A stretch of 64,000 nucleotides of DNA from Pelosinus fermentans DSM 17108 (GTDB lineage Bacteria > Bacillota > Negativicutes > DSM-13327), in contig NZ_AKVN02000001.1 in assembly GCF_000271485.2 (NCBI RefSeq), positions 1,616,001 to 1,680,000 of the forward strand, read 5' to 3'. The translations under genes and the position numbers were made by a program. The notes under the pieces were generated by a model. The model saw only the letters and a list, made by a program, of their open reading frames with translations. It was not told the DNA's origin and did not search any database. Each line of letters opens with the position of its first letter. The stretch's first letter is position 1. Positions 35,187-43,618 of the stretch are shown here, piece by piece.

Positions 35187-35640
35187 TGAGATTTATACGG
35201 AAATTATTGCAGAGCATAATAAATCAAAGAGAAATAAAAAGCAGCTGGAAAATCCTACGGTGATCCTAAAGGGCAGAAACCCAAGCTGCGGCGACGAAAT
35301 AGAACTCGCATTAAAGGTAGAGAAGAATATCATCCAAGATGCATCGTTTACAGGGGTTGGCTGCGCGATTTCCCAAGCTTCTACATCGATGATGATTGAC
35401 TTGATTCGCGGGCAGACCATCGAAAAAGCACAGCTGCTGATTGATACCTTTCTAGGCATGATCAAACGGGAAATCACAGAGGATGATCAATTGGAAATAT
35501 TAGATGAGGCAGTTGCCTTACAGAATATTTCCAACATGCCTGCCAGAGTGAAGTGTGCCGTTTTATCATGGCATACCCTGGAAAGTGCGATTACAACGGA
35601 AGAAGGAAATACAAGTAAAAGCAGTCAATTACCCCATTGA
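35176..35640 (+). CDS. sufU: Zinc-dependent sulfurtransferase SufU
   Basis: The 154-residue product is the SufU form of the IscU fold: C38 and D40 (NPSCGDE), C63 (GVGCAIS) and C127 (ARVKCAVLSW) match the zinc ligands. It accepts sulfur from SufS. The ATG at 35176 is chosen because MDLSEIYTE is the usual SufU start and AGGGGAGTG precedes it by 8 bases. Confidence 0.95.
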   Translation: MDLSEIYTEIIAEHNKSKRNKKQLENPTVILKGRNPSCGDEIELALKVEKNIIQDASFTGVGCAISQASTSMMIDLIRGQTIEKAQLLIDTFLGMIKREITEDDQLEILDEAVALQNISNMPARVKCAVLSWHTLESAITTEEGNTSKSSQLPH

Positions 35641-35657
35641 ATGACTGCAAGATACAC

Positions 35658-35693
35658 CAAAAGAAGACTCATTCTCGAATGAGTCTTCTTTTG
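35658..35693 (+). terminator. Terminator of the suf operon
   Basis: AAAAGAAGACTCATTC and GAATGAGTCTTCTTTT form a perfect 16-base stem with a two-base turn region, ending in TTTT. Confidence 0.88.
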
Positions 35694-35698
35694 TGTAC

Positions 35699-35807
35699 GC
35701 AGAGAGGAAAATTTGTTTCTATCTTTTCTCAGTGCTCTCTGCGTCTCTGCGGTTTTCTTCGCGTTTCAAACGATTTTTTATTTTAAAGACGCCCAGCTTT
35801 TTTCTTA
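35699..35807. repeat. Dispersed repeat, mixed CTCTGCG/CTTCGCG type (copy 8)
   Basis: GCAGAGAGG at the left and CTCTCTGCGTCTCTGCGGTT at the right are followed by CTTCGCGTTTC and the tail TTTAAAGACG...GCTTTTTTCTTAT. The left arm is truncated. Both sequence variants of the family appear in one copy. Confidence 0.75.
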
Positions 35808-35883
35808 TTCTTTTCTTGTCAGGATGGTTGGTGTCATTGGCTGTATAAAAGACAGAAGGCTGTGTTAAGCTAACAAGGGGGAT

Positions 35884-36672
35884 ATGATGAACAAACAGAA
35901 ACTTTTACTGCTCTGTGGTTTGCTTAGCATCATTTTTTTAGTAACGTCTTGTACTCCTGCGAAAAAACCAGAAACCCGGGTAGTTCCTGAGATCGGGGAG
36001 GAGATAACTCCAACCGATAATGATAAATATAAGAGGGGGCATAATATTCCTGGAAAGTTATATTGGGCCGGCAGTGCACATGATAAAAAGATTGCCTTAA
36101 CCTTTGATGACGGGCCAGAGAATGACTGGACGCCTAAGATTCTGGCAATTTTGAAAGAAAAGGATATAAAGGCAACTTTCTTTGTGATTGGCAGACAAGC
36201 TCAGGTATATCCAGATATGTTAAAGAAAATTGATGAAGAAGGACATATTATTGGTAATCATACCTTTGATCATGCTGATCTAACAAAGCTGGATGCCCCA
36301 GGCGTAACAAAAGAAATCGCAGAATGCGCCCTTGTGATCAGTCGCATCATTGGGAAAACACCTACACTAGTACGACCGCCCTTTGGTTTTCATAACGAAA
36401 TAGCAGATACTGCAATTTATTCCAGGAATAATAAGATTATTTTATGGTCCTTGGATACGGACGACTGGCAGGGACCAGATGCTGCAACTGTTAAGGAGCG
36501 GGTAGTGCCTAAAATGAAAAATGGCTATATCATTTTACAGCACAATGGGGTCAATCCTCATTTAGGCGGCAGCGTAGAAGCCTTACCAATTATGATTGAA
36601 GAATTAAAAAAACAAGGATATGCATTTGTTACCATTCCAGAATTATTAGAACTTCAGCCTTATGAAAAATAA
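35884..36672 (+). CDS. Polysaccharide deacetylase lipoprotein (NodB family)
   Basis: The 262-residue product has a lipoprotein signal (IIFLVTSC) and a NodB domain with all five motifs: TFDDGP (catalytic Asp and metal Asp), NHTFDHADL (metal His pair), RPPFGFHN, LDTDDW and ILQHNG (catalytic His). Such enzymes remove acetyl groups from peptidoglycan or other N-acetylated glycans outside the inner membrane. ATG 35884 or 35887 could be used. It stands alone between terminators. Confidence 0.9.
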   Translation: MMNKQKLLLLCGLLSIIFLVTSCTPAKKPETRVVPEIGEEITPTDNDKYKRGHNIPGKLYWAGSAHDKKIALTFDDGPENDWTPKILAILKEKDIKATFFVIGRQAQVYPDMLKKIDEEGHIIGNHTFDHADLTKLDAPGVTKEIAECALVISRIIGKTPTLVRPPFGFHNEIADTAIYSRNNKIILWSLDTDDWQGPDAATVKERVVPKMKNGYIILQHNGVNPHLGGSVEALPIMIEELKKQGYAFVTIPELLELQPYEK

Positions 36673-36677
36673 GATGC

Positions 36678-36713
36678 AGCAGAATGTCTTTAAGATAAGG
36701 GGGTTCTGCTTTT
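36678..36713 (+). terminator. Terminator-like hairpin
   Basis: AGCAGAA and TTCTGCT pair across a 20-base loop and are followed by TTTAATTT. A second imperfect hairpin (GGGCTGCTCTC with GAGGACAGCCTC, 36727-36768) follows. Confidence 0.6.
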
Positions 36714-36948
36714 AATTTAATAAATCCGGGGCTGCTCTCAAAAATGCAAAGAAATGAGGACAGCCTCGTTATTATTGAGGATATATTTAAGCGAAAATAA
36801 GTATTAATTCATTCAAGGTATCATGCTTTTCAAACGTTTCGGCCCGCATATAAGCATTTCAGACGGCTATTTTGGTGTTTGGGTTCAATTATCTAGTTAC
36901 ATTGAGGCGTAAATAGTATGATATAAGATAATGTTGGAGGTGAAGAAT

Positions 36949-37026
36949 ATGGCTATAGAAACCATAGGAAAGTACTGTAAAGGCTGTGGCGTTTATGTAT
37001 CTTTAGCGTTAGTTAGTAAATCATAA
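36949..37026 (+). pseudogene. Fragment of a duplicated korD-like ferredoxin gene
   Basis: The 25-codon frame reads MAIETIGKYCKGCGVYVSLA and four more residues before a stop. Its first 17 residues match the ferredoxin at 27661 (MAIKTIGKHCKGCGVCV) at all but three positions. The third cluster cysteine is Tyr and the rest of the gene is gone. The similarity extends upstream through the ribosome site GGAGGTGAA and a -10-like region (36917). It ends 12 bases before the DASS transporter. It is either a duplication scar or a leader peptide made from one. It cannot bind a cluster. Confidence 0.8.
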
Positions 37027-37038
37027 GGAGGATGTAGA

Positions 37039-38535
37039 ATGGCGGCACCAGCTAAGTTAGAAATTCAATCTGTAGAACAATCATTTCTAAAACGTTTTGG
37101 TTTAATTATAGGTGCATTAATATTACTTGGCATTGTTCTTATACCTACCCCCGAAGGATTACCTATAGCAGGCCATAGAATGCTTGCTATTCTAGTCTTC
37201 TCGGTTATTATTTGGATGACAGACACGATATCTTATCCGGCTAGTGCTGCTGTTATCATGGCGTTAATGGCTTTCCTGGTTGGAATATCTCCTAATGAGT
37301 CTGATCCAAAAACAATAATAGGAACGGCTCAAGGCTTAAGGATGGCATTAGACGGTTTTAGTAATACGGCACTCGCATTAGTGGGGGGAGCTCTTTTTAT
37401 TGCAGCTGCCATGATGCAGACGGGGTTAGACAAAAGAATTGCTTTATTTGTTCTATCAAAAATCGGCGCTAAAACCAATAGGGTATTAATTGGTGTAATA
37501 TTGGTGGGATTTATTCTTAGCTTCTTTGTACCAAGTACTACTGCACGCGTGTCTTGCATGGTTCCTATTGTTATGGGGATTATAGGGGCATTTGGTGTAG
37601 AACATAAGAGTAAGTTTGCTGGCATGATGATGATTGCCGTAGCACAAGCGGACAGCATTTGGAATGTAGGAATTAAGACGGCAGCTGCTCAAAATATGAT
37701 TGCATTGGGCTTTATTGAGAAGCAGCTCGGTATTTATATTAGCTGGCTGGATTGGTTTATTGCTGCTGTTCCTTTTTCCATTTTTATGTCCGTGGCTTTG
37801 TATTACGTGCTAATGAAAATGATGCCACCTGAAACAGATGAAATTGCAGGTGGAAAAGAAGCGGTTGCTAAAGCTTTGACTGAACTTGGACCTATGAAAT
37901 CAAATGAAAAGAAGTTAATGATACTATCGGTAATACTTCTTGGTTTATGGGCAACAGAGAAGATTCTGCATCCCTTCGACACTTCTTCTACGACCATTGC
38001 TGCCATTGCAATTATGCTATTACCTGGTATTGGTATTATGACCTGGAAGGAAGCTCAGTCTAAAATACCTTGGGGAACACTACTCTTATTCGGGGTTGGT
38101 ATTAGTCTTGGTTCGGCACTTCTTTCGACCAAAGCTGCTACATGGCTTGCAAAGATTATTGTTACCATTTTTGGCTTGCAGACGATGCCAATATTAATGA
38201 TTCTGGCAGTGTTATCAGCATTTCTTATTATTATTCACCTTGGATTTGCCAGTGCTACGGCGCTGGCGGCAGCTATGATACCTATTATTATATCCATACT
38301 GCAGGGCGTGAAGACTCCGGGAGTCAATGTAGTAGGAATGACGATGATTTTACAGTATGTTGTGAGCTTTGGTTTTATTTTACCTGTTAATGCGCCGCAG
38401 AATATGGTGGCCTATGGTACTGAAACCTTTGAAGTAAAGGATTTTATCAAAACAGGTATTCCATTGACCGTTATCGCCTATCTTTTGATTATGATTCTAG
38501 GGGCTACGTATTGGAAGTGGCTGGGATTAGTTTAA
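37039..38535 (+). CDS. DASS/SLC13-family dicarboxylate transporter
   Basis: The 498-residue product has about twelve membrane segments and the divalent anion:sodium symporter pattern: AILVFSVIIWMTDTISYPASA near the N-terminus, FVPSTTARVSCMVPIVMGI (the SNT-like clamshell repeat, here with STT) and the second repeat LGFASATALAAAMIPIII...LPVNAPQNMVAYGTE. It probably imports C4-dicarboxylates or related anions with sodium. AAGGAGG lies 9 bases upstream. The convergent LytS/LytTR pair downstream may regulate it, which is inference. Confidence 0.88.
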   Translation: MAAPAKLEIQSVEQSFLKRFGLIIGALILLGIVLIPTPEGLPIAGHRMLAILVFSVIIWMTDTISYPASAAVIMALMAFLVGISPNESDPKTIIGTAQGLRMALDGFSNTALALVGGALFIAAAMMQTGLDKRIALFVLSKIGAKTNRVLIGVILVGFILSFFVPSTTARVSCMVPIVMGIIGAFGVEHKSKFAGMMMIAVAQADSIWNVGIKTAAAQNMIALGFIEKQLGIYISWLDWFIAAVPFSIFMSVALYYVLMKMMPPETDEIAGGKEAVAKALTELGPMKSNEKKLMILSVILLGLWATEKILHPFDTSSTTIAAIAIMLLPGIGIMTWKEAQSKIPWGTLLLFGVGISLGSALLSTKAATWLAKIIVTIFGLQTMPILMILAVLSAFLIIIHLGFASATALAAAMIPIIISILQGVKTPGVNVVGMTMILQYVVSFGFILPVNAPQNMVAYGTETFEVKDFIKTGIPLTVIAYLLIMILGATYWKWLGLV

Positions 38536-38561
38536 AATAAAAGGAAGCAGTAACATTCCTT

Positions 38562-39290
38562 TTATTTTAAACCCATGGCATTCTTAAGCAGTTTTACCTT
38601 ATTTCGGCTGACCGGTACTTCTTCTGACTTAAAATCATCCATTTTTAATAAATAACTTCCATGGAACCAAGGAATAATCTCTACTATTTTATTCAAATTT
38701 ACAATGAATTGACGATGGATACGTAAAAAAGACGAGTTTGAAAGAAGACTTTCAATTTCTTGTAAATTTAATGTCGTTTTATATTCCTTTGTCTTGGTTC
38801 GAATATAGACATCTTTATCTTTGACATAGGCAAAGACTACATCTTGTTTGTCTAAAGGAATAATTTTGCCTTTAGCTATAACGCAGATTTTATGTACTAT
38901 ATTCTGTGGGCGTGGGGGTGAATTAGGAATTAGATTTCTTATTTTGTTTAAGGTATGATCCATTTGTCCTTCTGTAACTGGTTTTGTAATATAGCCTACA
39001 GCTGGTGTGTTGAAAGCTTCTAAGGCATGTTCAGTAAATGCGGTAATAAAGACAATGAGAGGAGGATGTTCTAACGTATTTAATTCTTGGGCTAGTTCTA
39101 AGCCGGACATACCTGGTATTTTTATATCAAGAAATACAAGTGGACAATTATTTTCGATGAGATAGGAAAGAGCCTTTGAGGCATTATTAAAAATAGCAGT
39201 GACTTCAATATCAGGATGTTTTTTTAGAAGATATTCGATTTCATCACAAATCGGTTGCTCATCATCAACAATTACAGTTTTAATACGCAT
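38562..39290 (-). CDS. LytTR-family response regulator
   Basis: The 242-residue product has a receiver domain (VIVDDEQPICDEIEYLL; phospho-acceptor in LVFLDIKIPGMSG; switch-region ITAFTEHALEAF; K in YITKPV) and a C-terminal LytTR DNA-binding domain (EYKTTLNLQEIESLL...FLRIHRQFIVNLNKIVEI). The ATG at 39290 follows AAGGAAGG and overlaps the kinase gene stop by 11 bases, so the two are coupled. LytTR regulators commonly control transporters for pyruvate or dicarboxylates and envelope genes. Confidence 0.92.
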   Translation of the reverse strand: MRIKTVIVDDEQPICDEIEYLLKKHPDIEVTAIFNNASKALSYLIENNCPLVFLDIKIPGMSGLELAQELNTLEHPPLIVFITAFTEHALEAFNTPAVGYITKPVTEGQMDHTLNKIRNLIPNSPPRPQNIVHKICVIAKGKIIPLDKQDVVFAYVKDKDVYIRTKTKEYKTTLNLQEIESLLSNSSFLRIHRQFIVNLNKIVEIIPWFHGSYLLKMDDFKSEEVPVSRNKVKLLKNAMGLK

Positions 39291-40926
39291 GCTGTATTGC
39301 CTTCCTTTCATAAGGTATACGAATGGTTGTTACAGTCCCATATCCAGGTTTACTGTCAATGTTTAGACCATAGTGCTGTCCATAGATGCCTTTTAATCGC
39401 ATGTAGACATTTCTTATGCCAATTCCTTCTGAGTGGGTGGCGAAAAGTCGCTCTACCTTATCCATATTCATACCGATGCCATTGTCAGTGACACAGATTA
39501 CAACATCATCTTCTTGCCGATAGACATCAATAGAAAGGACACATTCTGCTATTTTAGGAAAAAGACCATGCTGAATGGCGTTTTCGGCAAGGGGCTGAAT
39601 GGATAAAACAGGTATCTTAGTATGTAAGAGATTCGGGTCTATATTAGTTTTAATCTGCAAACGTGATCCAAACCGTGACTTAGCAATTTCAAGATAAGCA
39701 TGAATCGTATTAATTTCTTCCTCTAATGTTACAAAATCTTCATGATTGGTAAAATTATAATGAAGCATTGTTGCCAGATGCTCTAACAGTTTTCGGGCAG
39801 TGTCGGGATTGGTTCGGCAGAAGGACATAATAATATTGATCGTATTAAATAGAAAATGAGGATTGATTTGGGCCTGAAGAGCCTTAAACTCTGCTTTTTT
39901 TCGCATTTTCTTTTGATGATCTATTTCAGCTAACTCAATTTGCCCTGATAATAGCTTGGCTACACCGTCAGCAATTCGAATATCCATTTCTGAAATAACC
40001 CTGCCTGCTGAGCGTGACAGTTTTATCGTTCCTGCTACTGCTCCATGGGCTGTTAATGTGGCAACAACAAAAGAGTCTGATACAAAATCATCAGGTATGT
40101 CTTTGACGATTTTTTGCTTAGCAGCAAGAGGGGATTCAATAGTATGATTTTGAGATTCACTGCCAATAAAAGCAAGAACTTCCTTATTGTTGGATATAGA
40201 AACAGCATCCATTTTAGTTAATTCATAAATGATTTTCCCTGTTTCTTTGGCAGAGGTGAGGGTTAGCCCATGACGTAAATAGGGGAGAGTGCGATGGGCT
40301 ATTTCCAGGGAAAGCTCTGCAGCCTTAGCCCCATATAATTCTTGCTGGATTTGAATATCTTTAATAATTAACATAAAAACAGACGTTCCCAACACAGTAA
40401 CCAGGGTAGTTGGAAAGGCGATAAGCAGCTCCAGATTCCAGGCTGCTTCAAAGGGTTTAGCAAATACAAGTACCAAACTTTTTTGTAAAACCTCTACCAT
40501 AAAGGCTACTAATGCTGCTGTTTTCCAGGTTAGGTTATTTAAGCCAATTTTATGACGAATCATACCCGCAAACAATCCGCCCAGGACAGTGGCTATCGCA
40601 CAAACTTCCGCAGTAAATCCACCCACAAGATATCGATGAATGCCAGCTATAATTCCCACACTAAATCCAACAAGGGGACCGCACATGATGCCGCTCATCA
40701 ATGTACCGACTAGCCTCATGCTAGCTAATGCCCCGCCAATCGGCACACCATTAAATGTACACAAGCTGGATAAAACTGAAAAAATAAAAGTCAGTACAGC
40801 CCAATTTTTAAAAGTAAAGGGATTGTGAACACATTGTATAATATAAGGAGTTCGTCCGAAGAGATAAGCAGCCATGGCAATCAGTGCCATGTCACTTAAG
40901 AGATCAAAAATTAACTTCAAATCCAT
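39280..40926 (-). CDS. LytS-type sensor histidine kinase
   Basis: The 548-residue product has an N-terminal 5TM-LYT membrane sensor (about residues 1-190, including GVPIGGALASMRLVGTLMSGIMCGPLVGF), a GAF-like middle domain, the LytS-type phospho-acceptor region (FKALQAQINPHFLFNTINII) and a HATPase domain (PLAENAIQHGL, VTDNGIGM, GIGIRNVYMRL). The ATG at 40926 follows GGAGG by six bases. It phosphorylates the LytTR regulator encoded just downstream. The ligand is unknown. Confidence 0.93.
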   Translation of the reverse strand: MDLKLIFDLLSDMALIAMAAYLFGRTPYIIQCVHNPFTFKNWAVLTFIFSVLSSLCTFNGVPIGGALASMRLVGTLMSGIMCGPLVGFSVGIIAGIHRYLVGGFTAEVCAIATVLGGLFAGMIRHKIGLNNLTWKTAALVAFMVEVLQKSLVLVFAKPFEAAWNLELLIAFPTTLVTVLGTSVFMLIIKDIQIQQELYGAKAAELSLEIAHRTLPYLRHGLTLTSAKETGKIIYELTKMDAVSISNNKEVLAFIGSESQNHTIESPLAAKQKIVKDIPDDFVSDSFVVATLTAHGAVAGTIKLSRSAGRVISEMDIRIADGVAKLLSGQIELAEIDHQKKMRKKAEFKALQAQINPHFLFNTINIIMSFCRTNPDTARKLLEHLATMLHYNFTNHEDFVTLEEEINTIHAYLEIAKSRFGSRLQIKTNIDPNLLHTKIPVLSIQPLAENAIQHGLFPKIAECVLSIDVYRQEDDVVICVTDNGIGMNMDKVERLFATHSEGIGIRNVYMRLKGIYGQHYGLNIDSKPGYGTVTTIRIPYERKAIQHAY

Positions 40927-41349
40927 AAAAGCCTCCATACAGTAAAAGTTAAATAGTCAAAAGGAGGAATCTATTGTTGCATAAAAGATAGAAATGTGTG
41001 TTAAGCTAAAGATATATTTTTGTCGACAGCTTCTTAACTTTGCATTTTTGTGCTTTAAAATTCATATCATCAAAAAGGTAATTGAACTATTTTTCTCAGC
41101 TCAATTGTACATAGTATTATTATGTGTGCTGCCTTATTAACTAGGATGGTTGTTACATCGTATATTGAATGTTACAATAAGAAAAATATACCTTTTAAGT
41201 TTATTACGCGATGGATGCTAACTTTTCCTTTGCAGGTAAAAGGATAGGATTGTGAAAAATCTTTGTAGTAAAAGTGTTGATGAGGTAAATATGAGGGGAG
41301 TGAAACGTAGCGATTTCTATCTCGTTTGATAGAAATTAGCTAGGGCAAA
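40927..41349. other. 423-base gap between divergent genes
   Basis: This is the promoter region for the sensor kinase and the M29 peptidase. ACTTTGCATTTTTGTGCTTTAAAATTCAT (given here as positions 41037-41065) resembles the tail of repeat copy 1 at 2993. A possible leader peptide (41291-41329) and a hairpin (41313-41336) sit at the right end. No larger gene was found. Confidence 0.5.
41291..41336 (+). promoter_or_regulatory. Possible leader peptide and hairpin before the M29 peptidase
   Basis: ATG 41291, 5 bases after TGAGG, opens a 12-codon frame MRGVKRSDFYLV ending at TGA 41327-41329. That stop overlaps a perfect 9-base stem (ATTTCTATC with GATAGAAAT, 6-base loop) ending 13 bases before the peptidase start. 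Translation of the leader could affect the hairpin that may mask the start region. This is inference only. Confidence 0.3.
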
Positions 41350-42582
41350 ATGATGGATCATACAATGCTGGAAAAATATGCACGTCTTATTGTAAAAACA
41401 GGAGTTAATATTCAAAAAGATCAAACCTTGGTAATTGCTTCGCCCATCGAATGTGCTTTTTTTGCCAGGATGATAGCCCAGTATGCTTATGAAGAGGGCG
41501 CAAGAGATGTTGTTGTTGCCTGGAAAGATGAGTTATTGTCTAAGATTCGATTCCTGCAGGCACCGGAAGAGGTGTTTGAGGAGTTTCCAGAATGGCAGAA
41601 GGATTTTTATTTGTCTTATGTAAAACAAGGAGCCGCTTTTGTCAGTATTGCCGCATCTGATCCTGAACTTCTCAAGGATGTGAATCCTGGAAGATTAGTA
41701 AAGGTGCAGAAAGCCAGCAATACGGCACTTAAAGAGTATAGAGAAAGATTGATGAGTAATAAAAATACCTGGTGTGTTGTATCCATTCCTACTAAATCCT
41801 GGGCTAAAAAAGTTTTCTCTGAATTATCAGAGGATGAAGCGGTTGCCAAGCTCTGGGATGCGATTCTTAAAACGGTGCGAGTCGATACTCAAGATCCGGT
41901 AGCAGCTTGGGAAGAGCATAAGCAAAATTTAAAGAAAAGTTCAGATTTCTTAAATTCAAATCAATTTCAGTATCTGCAGTATAAAAATTCATTAGGTACG
42001 GATTTGAAGATCGAACTTCCGAAGAATCATATATGGCTTGGCGGTTCGGAATATACTCCGGAAGGATTGGAATTTGTCGCTAATATGCCAACGGAAGAAG
42101 TATTTACGTTACCTAAAAAAACAGGTATTCAAGGTACCGTTGTAAGCTCAAAGCCATTAAATTATAATGGCAACGTCATTGATCATTTTTCTCTTACGTT
42201 TAAAGATGGGAAGATCGTTGACTTTACTGCTGAGCAGGGGTATGAGATTCTAAAAGGACTGATTGAGACAGACGAGGGTTCTTATTATCTTGGTGAAGTG
42301 GCTTTGGTGCCTTACAATTCACCAATCTCCAATTCCAACATTCTATATTTTAATACGTTATTTGATGAAAACGCTTCATGCCACTTGGCTATAGGAAAAG
42401 CGTATCCTGTATGCATCAAAGATGGTGAGAACTTGGCAAAGGAAGAATTAGAAGCATTAGGTGTTAATGATTCTTTGGTACATGTAGATTTTATGATTGG
42501 AACCAAGGATCTTGAAATCATTGGAACAACAGCAGCAGGGAAAGAAATACCCGTATTTAAAAATGGTGATTTTGCGTTTTAA
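41350..42582 (+). CDS. M29-family aminopeptidase
   Basis: The 410-residue product matches the AmpS/PepS (thermophilic aminopeptidase) family of cytoplasmic metallo-aminopeptidases: EKYARLIVKTGVNIQKDQTLVI, GARDVVVAW, NMPTEEVFTLPKKTGIQGTV (containing metal-ligand Glu), the GEVALVPYNSPI segment and HLAIGKAYP, and VHVDFMIGTKDLEIIG near the end. It removes N-terminal residues from peptides. The ribosome site is weak (TAGGGC). The start could be 41350 or 41353. It is monocistronic. Confidence 0.9.
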   Translation: MMDHTMLEKYARLIVKTGVNIQKDQTLVIASPIECAFFARMIAQYAYEEGARDVVVAWKDELLSKIRFLQAPEEVFEEFPEWQKDFYLSYVKQGAAFVSIAASDPELLKDVNPGRLVKVQKASNTALKEYRERLMSNKNTWCVVSIPTKSWAKKVFSELSEDEAVAKLWDAILKTVRVDTQDPVAAWEEHKQNLKKSSDFLNSNQFQYLQYKNSLGTDLKIELPKNHIWLGGSEYTPEGLEFVANMPTEEVFTLPKKTGIQGTVVSSKPLNYNGNVIDHFSLTFKDGKIVDFTAEQGYEILKGLIETDEGSYYLGEVALVPYNSPISNSNILYFNTLFDENASCHLAIGKAYPVCIKDGENLAKEELEALGVNDSLVHVDFMIGTKDLEIIGTTAAGKEIPVFKNGDFAF

Positions 42583-42617
42583 GATAAAAATTCCCGCCAT
42601 TTGAAGTGATAAAAAAA

Positions 42618-42646
42618 TTGACAGATGTATTCTAGAATGATAAGAT
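42618..42646 (+). promoter_or_regulatory. Promoter upstream of the amino-acid ABC transporter
   Basis: TTGACA (42618-42623), a 17-base spacer and TAAGAT (42641-42646). A terminator hairpin follows before the first gene, which suggests a regulated leader RNA. Confidence 0.6.
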
Positions 42647-42697
42647 ATTGATAATTTACTAAGTTGTTACGTTATCCCATTGCTGATCAGAAATCTG

Positions 42698-42738
42698 AAG
42701 GCTGGGCGCATGTTTATTTGCGCTAGCCTTCTTTTTTT
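42698..42738 (+). terminator. Terminator or attenuator hairpin in the leader
   Basis: GAAGGCTGGGCGCA and TGCGCTAGCCTTC-type arms pair across TGTTTATT and are followed by seven T residues. It lies after the promoter at 42618 and 74 bases before the transporter gene. It could equally end readthrough from the peptidase gene. Confidence 0.75.
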
Positions 42739-42811
42739 ATACTACTCTTAACAGCAAGGGAAATGATAGCAGAGCAGCTATCCGTGAATCATTTTGGGAG
42801 GGGTATATATA

Positions 42812-43618
42812 ATGAAAAAAAGAAATTTAGGGATTTTTCTGATTTTTTTATTGACGGTATTTGCGATTGGGTGCAGTTCACAACAAACAACCAAAGTGGA
42901 GGAAACAAAAAAACAGACCTTATTAGAAACGATTCATCATCGCGGCACGATTAAAGTTGGTACAGAAGGGACGTACCCTCCTTTTACCTTTAAGAATGAA
43001 AAAGGGGAATTAGAGGGATTTGATGTTGACATTATCAATGAGGTAGCCAAACGGTTACATGTTAAAGCTGAATTTGTCCCCACTGAGTGGAAAGCCATGT
43101 TTGTTGGACTTGACTCAGAACGATTTGATGTAATTGCCAATCAAGTAAGTATTAATGAAAAAAGGCTGGAAAAATACGACTTTTCTGCTCCTTATACGGT
43201 TTCAGGTGCTCAAATCATTATTAATAAAGATACAACGGATATCAATACAGTAGAAGATTTTAAAGGACGTAAAATCGGTGTTACGCAGGGCAGCAACTGG
43301 GAAGAAATTGCTAAAAAAGCAGGGGCCAATATTCAGCATTATAAAGGTGCCAATGAGATATTCGCAGACGTAGCAGCAAAACGCATTGAAGGTTCAGTAA
43401 ATGATCGACTGTATATTGCAGAATATCTTCTGAAAAATCCTAACCCAAATCTTAAAGTAGGAGGAAAAACCTTTGATACTGCAAAGATGGGATTTGCTTT
43501 TCGGAAAGGATCTCCTGAACTTATTGAAGCGGTAGATAAGGCACTCCAAGAAATTCAAGCAGATGGTACCTATTTAAAGATATCCCAAAAGTGGTTTGGC
43601 GAAGATGTTAGCAAATAG
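42812..43618 (+). CDS. Amino-acid ABC transporter substrate-binding lipoprotein
   Basis: The 268-residue product has a lipoprotein signal (VFAIGC) and an SBP_bac_3 domain: IKVGTEGTYPPFTFKNEKGELEGFDVDI, ANQVSINEKRLEKYDFSAPY, KGRKIGVTQGSNWEE and VGGKTFDTAKMGFAFRKG. It binds a polar amino acid (cystine- or glutamine-type proteins look alike). GGGAGGGG precedes the ATG at 42812. The permease gene overlaps its end. Confidence 0.92.
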   Translation: MKKRNLGIFLIFLLTVFAIGCSSQQTTKVEETKKQTLLETIHHRGTIKVGTEGTYPPFTFKNEKGELEGFDVDIINEVAKRLHVKAEFVPTEWKAMFVGLDSERFDVIANQVSINEKRLEKYDFSAPYTVSGAQIIINKDTTDINTVEDFKGRKIGVTQGSNWEEIAKKAGANIQHYKGANEIFADVAAKRIEGSVNDRLYIAEYLLKNPNPNLKVGGKTFDTAKMGFAFRKGSPELIEAVDKALQEIQADGTYLKISQKWFGEDVSK

